From contig NZ_JACHHY010000012.1 in NCBI RefSeq assembly GCF_014202905.1, positions 82,213 to 146,212 on the forward strand: 64,000 bases of DNA, written 5' to 3'. Below the pieces are notes generated by a model. It ran no database searches and was not told the origin of the DNA. It was given only the letters and a program-made list of their open reading frames with translations. Made by a program: the position numbers and the translations under genes. Source of the stretch: Chitinivorax tropicus (GTDB taxonomy: Bacteria > Pseudomonadota > Gammaproteobacteria > Burkholderiales > SCOH01). Positions 16,039 to 23,973 of this stretch are shown here, piece after piece (position 1 is the first letter of the stretch; the number at the start of each line of letters is the position of its first letter).

Positions 16039-16620
16039 TCAGGCGATGCGGTAGACCCGCTCGCCACCCTGCGGCTTGTCCGAGACGATGGTCAGGCCGA
16101 GCTTTCTCTTGAAGGCTCCGGCGAAGGTGCCGCGCACCGTGTGTGCCTGCCAGCCGGTGGCGGCGCAGATCTGGCCGATGGTTGCTCCGTCGGGGCGTTG
16201 CAGCATCCGGATCACTTCGGCCTGCTTGCTGTTGTCGCGGGTGCGCGGCTTGGCCTGCGTCGGCTCTTGTATCCACGTTGATTCGGCGGCGGTGACGGCG
16301 GCTTCCAGTTCGGGATCGCTCGTGGCGGCTGGCGCGCCTTCAGCGTTGGCGATGATCTGGTCGAGATGGGCCTCGAACTGACCGATAGCCTTCTTTTTCA
16401 ATCCGGGGCGCTGCATGCCCAGGACGTCGTAGCCCTCAGCCGCGACAAACCAGTCGGAGCCGTCGGTGGTGATCAGTGCACGGTTAAACAAGCCGTCGAG
16501 CACTTTCTTGCGCGCGCCGCCTTTGATGTTGTCAGGGAACCAGTCGATCTTGCCACTGGTGTGCTCAACAGCGTGGGCCAGGATCGTGTGCTGTGCCGGG
16601 GTCAGTTGTGTGGTGGTCAT
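16039..16620 (-). CDS. DUF3489 domain protein
   Basis: A 193-residue protein. The N-terminal half (LTPAQHTILAHAVEHTSGKIDWFPDNIKGG) resembles a winged-helix-like repeat; the C-terminal DUF3489 domain (about 135-190) holds MLQRPDGATIGQICAATGWQAHTVRG, a helix-turn-helix. These proteins are common on integrative elements and presumed DNA-binding. ATG 16620 has AGGAGC six bases upstream, and leader copy C lies about 34 bp before it. Confidence 0.75.
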   Translation of the reverse strand: MTTTQLTPAQHTILAHAVEHTSGKIDWFPDNIKGGARKKVLDGLFNRALITTDGSDWFVAAEGYDVLGMQRPGLKKKAIGQFEAHLDQIIANAEGAPAATSDPELEAAVTAAESTWIQEPTQAKPRTRDNSKQAEVIRMLQRPDGATIGQICAATGWQAHTVRGTFAGAFKRKLGLTIVSDKPQGGERVYRIA

Positions 16621-16654
16621 GTCTTGCTCCTGCGATGTGGTGGACGGTGATGTG

Positions 16655-16684
16655 ATGAACGCGCTGTTCCCAAGTGAAGCCAAG
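16655..16684 (-). promoter_or_regulatory. Leader motif copy C
   Basis: On the reverse strand: CTTGGCTTC, six bases, then GAACAGCGCGTTCAT, about 34 bp before ATG 16620. It again shares its first half with a hairpin (aagccaag/cttggctt near 16678-16704) following the DUF6900 gene. Confidence 0.65.
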
Positions 16685-16714
16685 CGTTTTCTACTTGGCT
16701 TACGGGGTTCTCAA

Positions 16715-16912
16715 TCAGGTGTTGGCCTTGTCCGACTGCGTGGCATTGCGGCCCTGTTCGATGCCCGCGTTGAAGGCCGCTTCGAGCGCATCGCGCAAAC
16801 ACCAGACAGCCACGTCGTGGAAATCGAGGCTGTCCGAGCGGCGGGTTTCCAGGGTTTCGATGCCCAGCTTGTTTTGCGCGATCTGGGTCAGGAGTTGTTC
16901 GAGGTTGCTCAT
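16715..16912 (-). CDS. DUF6900 small protein
   Basis: A 65-residue protein matching the DUF6900 pattern: LTQIAQNKLGIETLETRRSD then SLDFHDVAVWCLRDALEAAF. Function unknown; such genes are typical of plasmids and conjugative elements. ATG 16912 follows AAAGGA, and leader copy D ends about 34 bp upstream. It is the first gene of the reverse-strand cluster and is divergent from the terminase operon. Confidence 0.75.
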   Translation of the reverse strand: MSNLEQLLTQIAQNKLGIETLETRRSDSLDFHDVAVWCLRDALEAAFNAGIEQGRNATQSDKANT

Positions 16913-16946
16913 GTCCGTGTCCTTTCATGGTGTTGATGACGAACGT

Positions 16947-16976
16947 ATGAACGCGCTGTTCCAGATGGAAGCCAAG
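16947..16976 (-). promoter_or_regulatory. Leader motif copy D
   Basis: On the reverse strand: CTTGGCTTC, six bases, then GAACAGCGCGTTCAT, about 34 bp before ATG 16912. No hairpin accompanies this copy, so the motif itself, not the hairpin, is the conserved part. Confidence 0.65.
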
Positions 16977-17029
16977 CTCAATCCGCAGGAATGACGAATA
17001 AATGATTGAAGGTGCCCCGAAGGGGAAAT

Positions 17030-17578
17030 ATGGGTATTTCGATTCGTGCCTACGCACGCCACCGAGGGGTGTCCGATGCGGCTGTGCGCAAGGCCATCGC
17101 TGCGGGACGGATCACGCCGGAGGCAGACGGAACGATTGATGCCGAGCGCGTCGACCGGGAGTGGGCGCGCAATTCCGATGCACCGCGCAATGGCACGGCC
17201 ACCCGCGCGGTCAAGGTTGCCGTGCCGGAATCTAGCGCTACCACGGGTGACGGGCCTGCCGCCTCATTGGCTACATCCGCAGCAGGCGGCACGTCCTTGC
17301 TGCAGGCGCGCACGGTCAACGAAGTGGTCAAGGCGCAAACCAACAAAGTGCGCCTAGCCCGTCTCAAAGGCGAACTGGTAGATCGGCCACAGGCCATCGC
17401 CCACGTTTTCAAGTTGGCGCGCTCCGAACGCGATGCCTGGCTCAACTGGCCCGCACGCATCTCAGCACAGATGGCAGCCAAGCTCGGCGTCGATCCCCAC
17501 ACGATGCACATCGCCCTGGAGGCAGCTGTGCGTGAGTACCTGCAGGAACTGGGCGAGATGCGCCCAAGGGTGGATTGA
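17030..17578 (+). CDS. Terminase small subunit (Nu1-like)
   Basis: A 182-residue protein. The N-terminus (ISIRAYARHRGVSDAAVRKAIAAGRI) is the winged HTH of small terminases that recognises cos/pac DNA. A linker is followed by a helical C-terminus (LARLKGELVDRPQAIAHVFKLARSERDAWLNWP) for binding the large subunit. ATG 17030 follows AGGGGA; the TGA overlaps the ATG of the large subunit. It opens the late morphogenesis operon. Confidence 0.85.
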   Translation: MGISIRAYARHRGVSDAAVRKAIAAGRITPEADGTIDAERVDREWARNSDAPRNGTATRAVKVAVPESSATTGDGPAASLATSAAGGTSLLQARTVNEVVKAQTNKVRLARLKGELVDRPQAIAHVFKLARSERDAWLNWPARISAQMAAKLGVDPHTMHIALEAAVREYLQELGEMRPRVD

Positions 17579-19539
17579 TGGACATGGACTACGAAGGCGC
17601 TGCCGAGATCGAACGCGCGTGGCGCGAAGGACTGACTCCCGACCCGCTGCTCACCGTGTCCGAATGGTCGGATCGCCACCGGATGCTCTCAAGCAAGGCG
17701 TCTGCCGAGCCCGGGCGCTGGCGTACCAGCCGCACGCCGTACCTGAAAGCAATCATGGATTGCCTGTCGCCGACCTCGCCGGTCGAGCGTGTGGTGTTCA
17801 TGAAAGCTGCGCAGCTTGGCGCGACCGAGATGGGATCGAACTGGATCGGCTATGTGATCCATCACGCACCTGGGCCAATGATGGCGGTGTGGCCGACAGT
17901 GGAGATGGCCAAGCGCAACTCCAAGCAGCGGATCGATCCGCTGATCGAGGAGTCGTCCGCACTGGCTGAACTGATTGCACCGGCGCGTAGCCGGGATTCC
18001 GGCAACACCATCCTGGCCAAGGAGTTCCGGGGTGGCGTGCTGGTGATGACCGGTGCCAACAGCGCGGTCGGGCTGCGCTCGATGCCGGTGCGGTATCTGT
18101 TCCTCGACGAGGTCGACGGCTATCCGTTGGACGTCGAGGGTGAAGGGGATGCGATCTCGCTGGCCGAGGCGCGTACACGCACCTTCGCGCGGCGCAAGAT
18201 CTTCATCGTCTCGACGCCGACGATCTCAGGGGCGTCTGCTATCGAGCGCGAGTACGAGGCCAGTGACCAACGCCGCTACTTTGTGCCGTGTCCGCATTGC
18301 TCGCACCGGCAGTGGCTGCGTTTCGAGCAGCTGCGTTGGGACAAAGGGCAACCGGAGACCGCTGCCTACATCTGCGAGTCATGTGACGCCGCGATTGCCG
18401 AGCACCACAAGACGTGGATGCTGGAGCACGGCGAGTGGCGCGCGATGATCACCGATGGCGCGGGTAAGACGTCAGGTTTCCACCTGTCGTCGCTATACAG
18501 CCCGGTGGGTTGGCGCAGTTGGCGGGAGATCGCCGCTGCCTGGGAAGCCGCCGTCAGCAAGGAATCAGGATCAGCAGCAGCCATCAAGACCTTCAAGAAC
18601 ACCGAGCTGGGTGAAACCTGGGTCGAGGAAGGCGAAGCGCCGGACTGGCAACGGTTGGTCGAGCGCCGAGAGGACTACCGCGTCGGTAGCGTGCCGCAAG
18701 GCGGTCTGCTGCTGGTGGGCGCGGCCGACGTACAGAAGGATCGCATCGAGGCGTCGGTTTGGGCCTTCGGGCGCGGGAAGGAGTCCTGGCTGGTCGAGCA
18801 CCGTGTGCTGATGGGTGACACCGCCCGCGACACGGTGTGGAAACGCCTTGCTGAAATGCTGGCCGAGAGCTGGACACACGCCTCGGGCGCATCGATGCCG
18901 CTGGCCCGCTTCGCACTGGATACCGGGTTTGCCACGCAGGAGGCCTATGCCTTCGTGCGGGCCTGCCGCGATCCGCGTGTGATGCCGGTCAAAGGAGTTC
19001 CGCGCGGTGCAGCCTTGATCGGCACGCCGACCGCCATCGATGTCTCTCAGGGTGGCAAGAAGCTGCGCCGTGGCATCAAGGTGTACACGGTGGCAGTCAG
19101 CATCGCCAAGCTGGAGTTCTACAACAACCTGCGCAAGAGCGCAGATGTTGGCGAGGACGGATTGACCACGGTGTTCCCGGCCGGATTCGTCCATCTGCCC
19201 AAGATCGACGCCGAGTTCATTCAGCAACTCTGCGCGGAACAACTGATCACCCGCCGCGACCGCAACGGCTTCCCGGTGCGTGAGTGGCAAAAGATGCGCG
19301 AGCGCAATGAAGCGCTCGACTGCTACGTCTACGCCCGCGCGGCCGCATCGGCGGCGGGTCTGGATCGCTTCGAGGAACGCCACTGGCGGGAACTGGAGCG
19401 ACAACTGGGGCTGGCCAGTCCGCCATCCCCTGAAACAACAACTGAATCGATCAACGAGGCCACCCAACGCGGTGGCCTCACTGTTTCTGGCAACCGTAAC
19501 ACCGGTCGGCGCGTGATCAAAAGCCGCTGGCTGTCCTGA
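17578..19539 (+). CDS. Terminase large subunit (GpA family)
   Basis: A 653-residue packaging motor. The ATPase domain carries FMKAAQLGATEM as the Walker A-equivalent (near 75-86) and YLFLDEVDGY as Walker B (near 177). A Cys-rich insert (CPHCSHRQW, CESCD) follows. The C-terminal nuclease domain (from about 375, LLLVGAADVQKDRIEASV) has acidic residues of the RNase H-like fold. GpA terminases cut at cos sites, which bears on the 12275-12330 candidate. The ATG overlaps the small-subunit stop. Confidence 0.93.
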   Translation: MDMDYEGAAEIERAWREGLTPDPLLTVSEWSDRHRMLSSKASAEPGRWRTSRTPYLKAIMDCLSPTSPVERVVFMKAAQLGATEMGSNWIGYVIHHAPGPMMAVWPTVEMAKRNSKQRIDPLIEESSALAELIAPARSRDSGNTILAKEFRGGVLVMTGANSAVGLRSMPVRYLFLDEVDGYPLDVEGEGDAISLAEARTRTFARRKIFIVSTPTISGASAIEREYEASDQRRYFVPCPHCSHRQWLRFEQLRWDKGQPETAAYICESCDAAIAEHHKTWMLEHGEWRAMITDGAGKTSGFHLSSLYSPVGWRSWREIAAAWEAAVSKESGSAAAIKTFKNTELGETWVEEGEAPDWQRLVERREDYRVGSVPQGGLLLVGAADVQKDRIEASVWAFGRGKESWLVEHRVLMGDTARDTVWKRLAEMLAESWTHASGASMPLARFALDTGFATQEAYAFVRACRDPRVMPVKGVPRGAALIGTPTAIDVSQGGKKLRRGIKVYTVAVSIAKLEFYNNLRKSADVGEDGLTTVFPAGFVHLPKIDAEFIQQLCAEQLITRRDRNGFPVREWQKMRERNEALDCYVYARAAASAAGLDRFEERHWRELERQLGLASPPSPETTTESINEATQRGGLTVSGNRNTGRRVIKSRWLS

Positions 19540-19556
19540 CACCTCAAGGAGAAAAC

Positions 19557-20048
19557 ATGAGTCTTGCTACCCGTATCGAAAGCCTGGTCATCCGCGTCGC
19601 GCAGGAGTTCAACGACGTCCGCGCCAAGGCTGGCAACCTGGCCAACCTCACCACCACCGACAAATCGAATCTGGTCGCAGCCATCAACGAACTGAAGGCT
19701 GCCGTGGTGTCGTCGGCGGTGATCGACGATGCGCACGTCGCGGCCACGACCACGTACTCGTCCAACAAGATCGTCTCGCTGCTCGATGCGCTCAAGACCG
19801 AAATCTTGGGCGGTGCCGATGCCGCCTACGACACGCTGGTGGAAATCCAGCAACTGCTGCAGAACGGCACCAGTGGCCTGGATGCCCTGCTGGCCGCCGT
19901 CAACAACCGTGTGCGCTTCGATGCGGCGCAGTCGCTGACCGTGGCCGAGCAACTTCAGGCACGCAGCAACATCGGTGCCGTCGCGGCCAGTGATGTCGGC
20001 AATACCGACACCGACTTCGTCGCGGTCTTTGTGGGTGCTTTGGTCTGA
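19557..20048 (+). CDS. Tail-fibre/collar-like protein between terminase and gpW
   Basis: A 163-residue protein containing LTTTDKSNLVAAINELKAAV and FDAAQSLTVAEQLQARSNIG, two sequence types common in phage tail fibres and collar proteins. The first residues MSLATRIESLVIRV resemble those of the next gene (MSLASRISALASRV). The location between terminase and the head-tail joining gene is unusual for a fibre. AAGGAG precedes ATG 19557. Confidence 0.65.
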   Translation: MSLATRIESLVIRVAQEFNDVRAKAGNLANLTTTDKSNLVAAINELKAAVVSSAVIDDAHVAATTTYSSNKIVSLLDALKTEILGGADAAYDTLVEIQQLLQNGTSGLDALLAAVNNRVRFDAAQSLTVAEQLQARSNIGAVAASDVGNTDTDFVAVFVGALV

Positions 20049-20440
20049 TGAGCCTCGCATCGCGCATCAGTGCGCTGGCCAGTCGTGTCGGGCTCGAGGT
20101 CAAGACCAAGATCGACGCCACCCACCCCGGCCTGGCCCGGGCGTGGGTGTGCTTCGGCTACGTCGGCAACCAAATCGTCGTGCGTTCGTCGCACAACGTG
20201 GCCAGCGTGACCAGGACGGCGGCGGGTCGCTACCGCGTGACCTTCGCCACTGCCATGCCGGATTCCAACTACTGCTGGACGGCGCTCGCCCGCAGCAGCA
20301 CCAACAGCGGCACGCAGCGCATTGCGATTGTGCGATCCAGCACCGACCAGAAGACCGCTCAGTACGTCGACATCAGTTGCGCCACCACGGCCGCATCGTT
20401 CGACGACTCCTCTGAAATCAACCTCACGGTGTTTCGCTGA
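20048..20440 (+). CDS. Phage structural protein with shared MSLA-type N-terminus
   Basis: A 130-residue, beta-rich protein (WVCFGYVGNQIVVRSSHNV, then NYCWTALARSS) with a helical N-terminus nearly identical in pattern to the previous protein. Such short beta domains appear at the tips of phage fibres and on decorations. The ATG overlaps the previous TGA and its own TGA overlaps the gpW start. Product role is inferred. Confidence 0.6.
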   Translation: MSLASRISALASRVGLEVKTKIDATHPGLARAWVCFGYVGNQIVVRSSHNVASVTRTAAGRYRVTFATAMPDSNYCWTALARSSTNSGTQRIAIVRSSTDQKTAQYVDISCATTAASFDDSSEINLTVFR

Positions 20441-20661
20441 TGGCCTACACACAAGCACACCTCGACGCGTTGGAAGCGGCGCTGGTCAAGGGCGAAAAGC
20501 GCGTGACCTTTGGCGACAAGACTGTCGAGTACCGCAGCGTCGATGAACTCCAGGCCGCCATTGCGGCGGTCAAGCGCGACCTCTTCGAGCAGGCTGTGGA
20601 TACCGGGCTGTGGCCCGGTGCGCCACGCCAGATCCGGGTCACCACCGGCAAAGGGTTCTGA
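20440..20661 (+). CDS. gpW-like head-tail joining protein
   Basis: A 73-residue protein of the usual gpW size: AHLDALEAALVKGEKRVTFGDKTVEYRSVDELQAAI, the conserved two-helix plus beta-hairpin pattern. gpW plugs the portal after DNA packaging and lets the tail attach. The gene sits directly before the portal, as in lambda. Confidence 0.88.
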   Translation: MAYTQAHLDALEAALVKGEKRVTFGDKTVEYRSVDELQAAIAAVKRDLFEQAVDTGLWPGAPRQIRVTTGKGF

Positions 20662-20663
20662 AC

Positions 20664-22208
20664 ATGCAATGGTTTGACCGAATGCGTGATCGGTTACGAA
20701 AAGGCGTCGGCATGAGACTGCTTGGCGGTACGCCGTTCTATGACGGCATCGGTGGCGGTCGCCGCGCGTTGGCGTGGCAGGTCGGCAATCCAGGTGCCGT
20801 CGCAGCGCTCGCGTTCACCCAGAACGAATTGCGCGCCAAGAGCCGCGATCTGGTACGCCGCAATGCCTGGGCAGCGGCAGGCGTCGAAGCTTTTGTCTCG
20901 AACGCCATTGGCACCGGCATCAAGCCGCAGAGCATGCTGGCAGATCAGCCCCTGCGCGAAGCCATCCACAGCCTGTGGTGGGACTGGTGCGAGGAGGCCG
21001 ATGCTGCTGGACTGACCGATTTCTACGGCCTGCAGGCCTTGGCCTGTCGCGCCATGCTCGAAGGCGGGGAATGCCTGGTGCGGCTGCGCTATCGCCGCCC
21101 GGAGGATGGCCTACCGGTGGGCCTGCAACTGCAGCTGCTTGAACCCGAACATCTGCCAGCCACGTTGAATCAGGAATTGCCCTCGGGAAACGTGATCCGC
21201 GCAGGCATCGAGTTCGACAAGCTCGGAAGGCGGGTGGCTTACCACCTGTATCGCTCGCACCCGGGTGATGGCTCACTGGCCCCGATGTCGGGCACTGGTG
21301 GCGTGGTGGGCGGTCTCGACACTGTGCGTGTTCCAGCCAGCGAAATCATCCACCTGTTTCGTCCCTTGCGGCCCGGACAGATCCGGGGCGAGCCGTGGCT
21401 GGCGCGCGCGCTGGTCAAACTCAACGAACTCGACCAGTACGACGACGCCGAGCTCGTGCGCAAGAAAACCGCCGCGATGTTTGCGGGCTTCATCACGCGC
21501 ATGTCACCCGAGGACAACCTGATGGGTGAAGGACTGCCGGATGCCAGTGGCGCAGCCTTGGCTGGGCTGGAGCCGGGCACGATGCAGATCCTGGAGCCCG
21601 GCGAGGACGTGAAGTTCAGTCAGCCTGCCGACGTTGGCGCGAGCTACGCCGAATTCCTGCGAATGCAGTTCCGGGCGGTGGCAGCGGCGATGGGCATCAC
21701 CTACGAGATGCTGACCGGCGACCTGACGCAAGTGAACTACTCGTCGATCCGGGCCGGGCTGCTGGAGTTTCGCCGCCGCTGTGAGGCCATCCAGCACGGC
21801 GTGATCGTCCACCAGATGTGCCGCCCGATCTGGCGTACCTGGATGGAGCAGGCACTGCTTGAAGGCGCGCTGGCGCTGCCGCAGTTCACCGAGAAGAAGC
21901 GCGACTACTTCGCGGCCAAGTGGATTCCGCAGGGCTGGCAGTGGGTCGATCCCAAGAAAGAGTTCGACGCCATGCTGACCGCCATTCGCGCCGGGTTGCT
22001 GTCTCGCTCGGAAGCCATCTCGGCCTTTGGCTACGACGCCGAGGACATCGACCGCGAGATCGCCGCCGACAACCAGCGTGCCGATGCGCTTGGTCTGGTC
22101 TTCGACTCCGACCCGCGCCATGACAAGGCTCCCCAACCCTCGACATTGGGCGCTCCCATGAATGCGGCCGCCACGGTGGCCGTGCCGCAAGACCCACAGG
22201 AAAACTGA
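20664..22208 (+). CDS. Lambda-family portal protein
   Basis: A 514-residue portal protein. Typical segments: RNAWAAAGVEAFVSNAIGTG near 70, GGECLVRLRYR near 135, PVASEIIHLFRPLRPGQIRG-type loop near 225-240, and MGITYEMLTGDLTQVNYSS near 350. It forms the dodecameric channel at the head vertex. The ATG lies two bases after the gpW stop. Full family length. Confidence 0.93.
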   Translation: MQWFDRMRDRLRKGVGMRLLGGTPFYDGIGGGRRALAWQVGNPGAVAALAFTQNELRAKSRDLVRRNAWAAAGVEAFVSNAIGTGIKPQSMLADQPLREAIHSLWWDWCEEADAAGLTDFYGLQALACRAMLEGGECLVRLRYRRPEDGLPVGLQLQLLEPEHLPATLNQELPSGNVIRAGIEFDKLGRRVAYHLYRSHPGDGSLAPMSGTGGVVGGLDTVRVPASEIIHLFRPLRPGQIRGEPWLARALVKLNELDQYDDAELVRKKTAAMFAGFITRMSPEDNLMGEGLPDASGAALAGLEPGTMQILEPGEDVKFSQPADVGASYAEFLRMQFRAVAAAMGITYEMLTGDLTQVNYSSIRAGLLEFRRRCEAIQHGVIVHQMCRPIWRTWMEQALLEGALALPQFTEKKRDYFAAKWIPQGWQWVDPKKEFDAMLTAIRAGLLSRSEAISAFGYDAEDIDREIAADNQRADALGLVFDSDPRHDKAPQPSTLGAPMNAAATVAVPQDPQEN

Positions 22209-22209
22209 C

Positions 22210-23517
22210 ATGCAACTCATTCATCTGGCGTCCCGCCTCTACGGGACGCCGCTCCTCATTGCGCGTCCCAAACTCGATGTGATCCTCTCAGTGCTGGGCT
22301 CCCGCATCGGGTTGCCCGATCTGGACATGGCCATGCCGCTGCCCACGCCGCGCCAGAGCACCACTTCGGGTCAGGCGGGCATTGCCGTCATCCCGGTGGT
22401 CGGCACGCTGGTCAGGCGTTCGATGGGTATCGAAGCGGCCTCTGGCCTGATGTCCTACGGCGAGATCGAAGCTCGCCTGGACGCCGCATTGGCCGACCCG
22501 CAGGTGGCGGGCGTCCTGCTCGATCTGGATTCGCCCGGCGGTGAGGCCTCGGGCGTGTTCGAGCTGGCTGAGCGCGTCCGCGCCGCCAGCACCATCAAGC
22601 CGATCTGGGCGCACGCCAACGATGCCGCGTACTCGGCAGCCTTTGCCATCGCGGCGGCCTGCCAGCGCCTGACGCTGTCGCAGACCGCCGGTGTCGGTTC
22701 GATTGGCGTGATCGCGCTGCACGTCGACCAGTCGGTGAAGGATGCCAAGGACGGCCTGAACTACACCGCCGTCTTCGCGGGCAGCCACAAGAACGACTTC
22801 TCCCCGCACGAGCCACTCACCCCGCAGGCCACCACGGCGTTGCAGACCGAAGTGGATCGCCTCTACGACATCTTCGTGAATCAGGTCGGGCAGATGCGCG
22901 GCCTCGACCCGGACGCCGTGCGCGCCACCGAGGCGGGTCTGTTTTACGGCGAGCAGGCGGTGGCAGTGGGCCTCGCCGACGCCGTGATGCCGCTTGAACA
23001 GGTGATGACCGAGTTCACCGACGCGTTGGCGGCCAAGCAGCGGCTGGCGCAGCCCGGCGTGGCTCGCGCCTCGCCGCGAAGCCTGTCCACGCAGCCCATC
23101 TCAAGCCCGCCCCGAAGCAAACCTTTCACCCTGGAGAACACCATGACCGACCCCAAGAACGACCACGACAACCCAAACGATCCGACCGACGCCGACCCGC
23201 AGGGCGACCAGCCGCAGACCGACAGCGATCCGCAACCGACGCCTGCTGCCCAAGCAGCACTGGCGCAGTCCTTTGCCAGCGGGCGCAGCCAAGCACAGGC
23301 CATTGCAGAGATGTGCCTGATCGCGGGCCAGTCCCAACGCACGGCGGAATTCCTCGCAGCAGGCTTCTCGGAAGCGCAGGTGCGCCGCGCCTTGCTGGAT
23401 GCCCGTGCCGACCAACCCGAAATCGCCTCGCGCATCACCGCCGATGCAGGAACCAGTCAGCGCCCGGAAAACAGTCCGGTGGTCGCTGCCGTCAAAAAAC
23501 TCACCGCCAAGGAGTAA
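22210..23517 (+). CDS. S49-family head maturation protease with scaffold domain
   Basis: A 435-residue fusion as in lambda gpC. Residues about 50-290 form the SppA/S49 protease: VAGVLLDLDSPGGEASG and NDAAYSAAFAIAAA, with the nucleophilic Ser in the latter, then GVGSIGVI. Residues about 310-435 are the acidic, disordered scaffold region. It starts one base after the portal stop. Confidence 0.9.
   Translation: MQLIHLASRLYGTPLLIARPKLDVILSVLGSRIGLPDLDMAMPLPTPRQSTTSGQAGIAVIPVVGTLVRRSMGIEAASGLMSYGEIEARLDAALADPQVAGVLLDLDSPGGEASGVFELAERVRAASTIKPIWAHANDAAYSAAFAIAAACQRLTLSQTAGVGSIGVIALHVDQSVKDAKDGLNYTAVFAGSHKNDFSPHEPLTPQATTALQTEVDRLYDIFVNQVGQMRGLDPDAVRATEAGLFYGEQAVAVGLADAVMPLEQVMTEFTDALAAKQRLAQPGVARASPRSLSTQPISSPPRSKPFTLENTMTDPKNDHDNPNDPTDADPQGDQPQTDSDPQPTPAAQAALAQSFASGRSQAQAIAEMCLIAGQSQRTAEFLAAGFSEAQVRRALLDARADQPEIASRITADAGTSQRPENSPVVAAVKKLTAKE
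23143..23517 (+). CDS. Nested scaffold protein (Nu3-like internal start)
   Basis: An in-frame ATG at 23143 within the protease gene has GGAG six bases upstream and would give a 124-residue Asp/Asn/Pro-rich N-terminus (MTDPKNDHDNPNDPTDAD) with a helical C-terminus. In lambda the C gene carries Nu3 the same way. Predicted from the internal start and composition. Confidence 0.65.
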   Translation: MTDPKNDHDNPNDPTDADPQGDQPQTDSDPQPTPAAQAALAQSFASGRSQAQAIAEMCLIAGQSQRTAEFLAAGFSEAQVRRALLDARADQPEIASRITADAGTSQRPENSPVVAAVKKLTAKE

Positions 23518-23520
23518 GCC

Positions 23521-23898
23521 ATGCCCACTGTCTCTCAACCCAAGAACCTCGGTGACATGCTGAAGTACGAAGCGCCGAATTTCTACTCGCGTGACCAGGA
23601 CACCGTCGCTGCCGCGCAGAACCTGTCGCTGGGCACGGTGGTGGGCCGCGAAACGGCTAGCGCCAAGCTCAAGGCCCTCGACCCGAGCGCCACGGACGGC
23701 ACGGAAACCGCCGTTGGCGTGCTCGGCAATGACGTCGATGCGACGTTGATCGACCGCGAGGACGCGATCTTGATCGCCCGCCACGCCATCGTCGCGCGCG
23801 GCGCATTGGTCTGGCCGACCGGTCTGACGGTTGCACAGAAGGCAAATGCCGTTGCCCAACTCACCGCCCTTGGGGTGCTGGTGCGCGAGAGCGCCTGA
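23521..23898 (+). CDS. Head decoration protein (gpD-like)
   Basis: A 125-residue protein matching gpD-like decoration proteins: LSLGTVVGRETASAKLKALDP, the GTETAVGVLGNDVDAT strand, and AILIARHAIVARGALVWP. It trimerises on the capsid surface to stabilise the filled head. AAGGAG precedes the start. Confidence 0.85.
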   Translation: MPTVSQPKNLGDMLKYEAPNFYSRDQDTVAAAQNLSLGTVVGRETASAKLKALDPSATDGTETAVGVLGNDVDATLIDREDAILIARHAIVARGALVWPTGLTVAQKANAVAQLTALGVLVRESA

Positions 23899-23931
23899 TC
23901 CCGTCCCAACGATCCATCTCACTCCCCCCGA

Positions 23932-23960
23932 AAACCCGCCGCTGGCGGGTTTCGTCATTT
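23932..23960 (+). terminator. Hairpin between decoration and capsid genes
   Basis: A perfect nine-base stem (aaacccgcc at 23932-23940, ggcgggttt at 23944-23952) with a three-base loop, then cgtcattt. It lies inside the late operon, so it probably causes partial termination or protects mRNA ends. The stem matches those at 12404 and 37737. Confidence 0.6.
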
Positions 23961-23973
23961 CTGGAGATCCCAA

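Noticed and set aside
15982..16976. Mini-frames beginning MNAL(F/V) in the leader motifs
   Set aside because: They read the motif on the strand opposite the downstream genes; conservation is explained by the motif.
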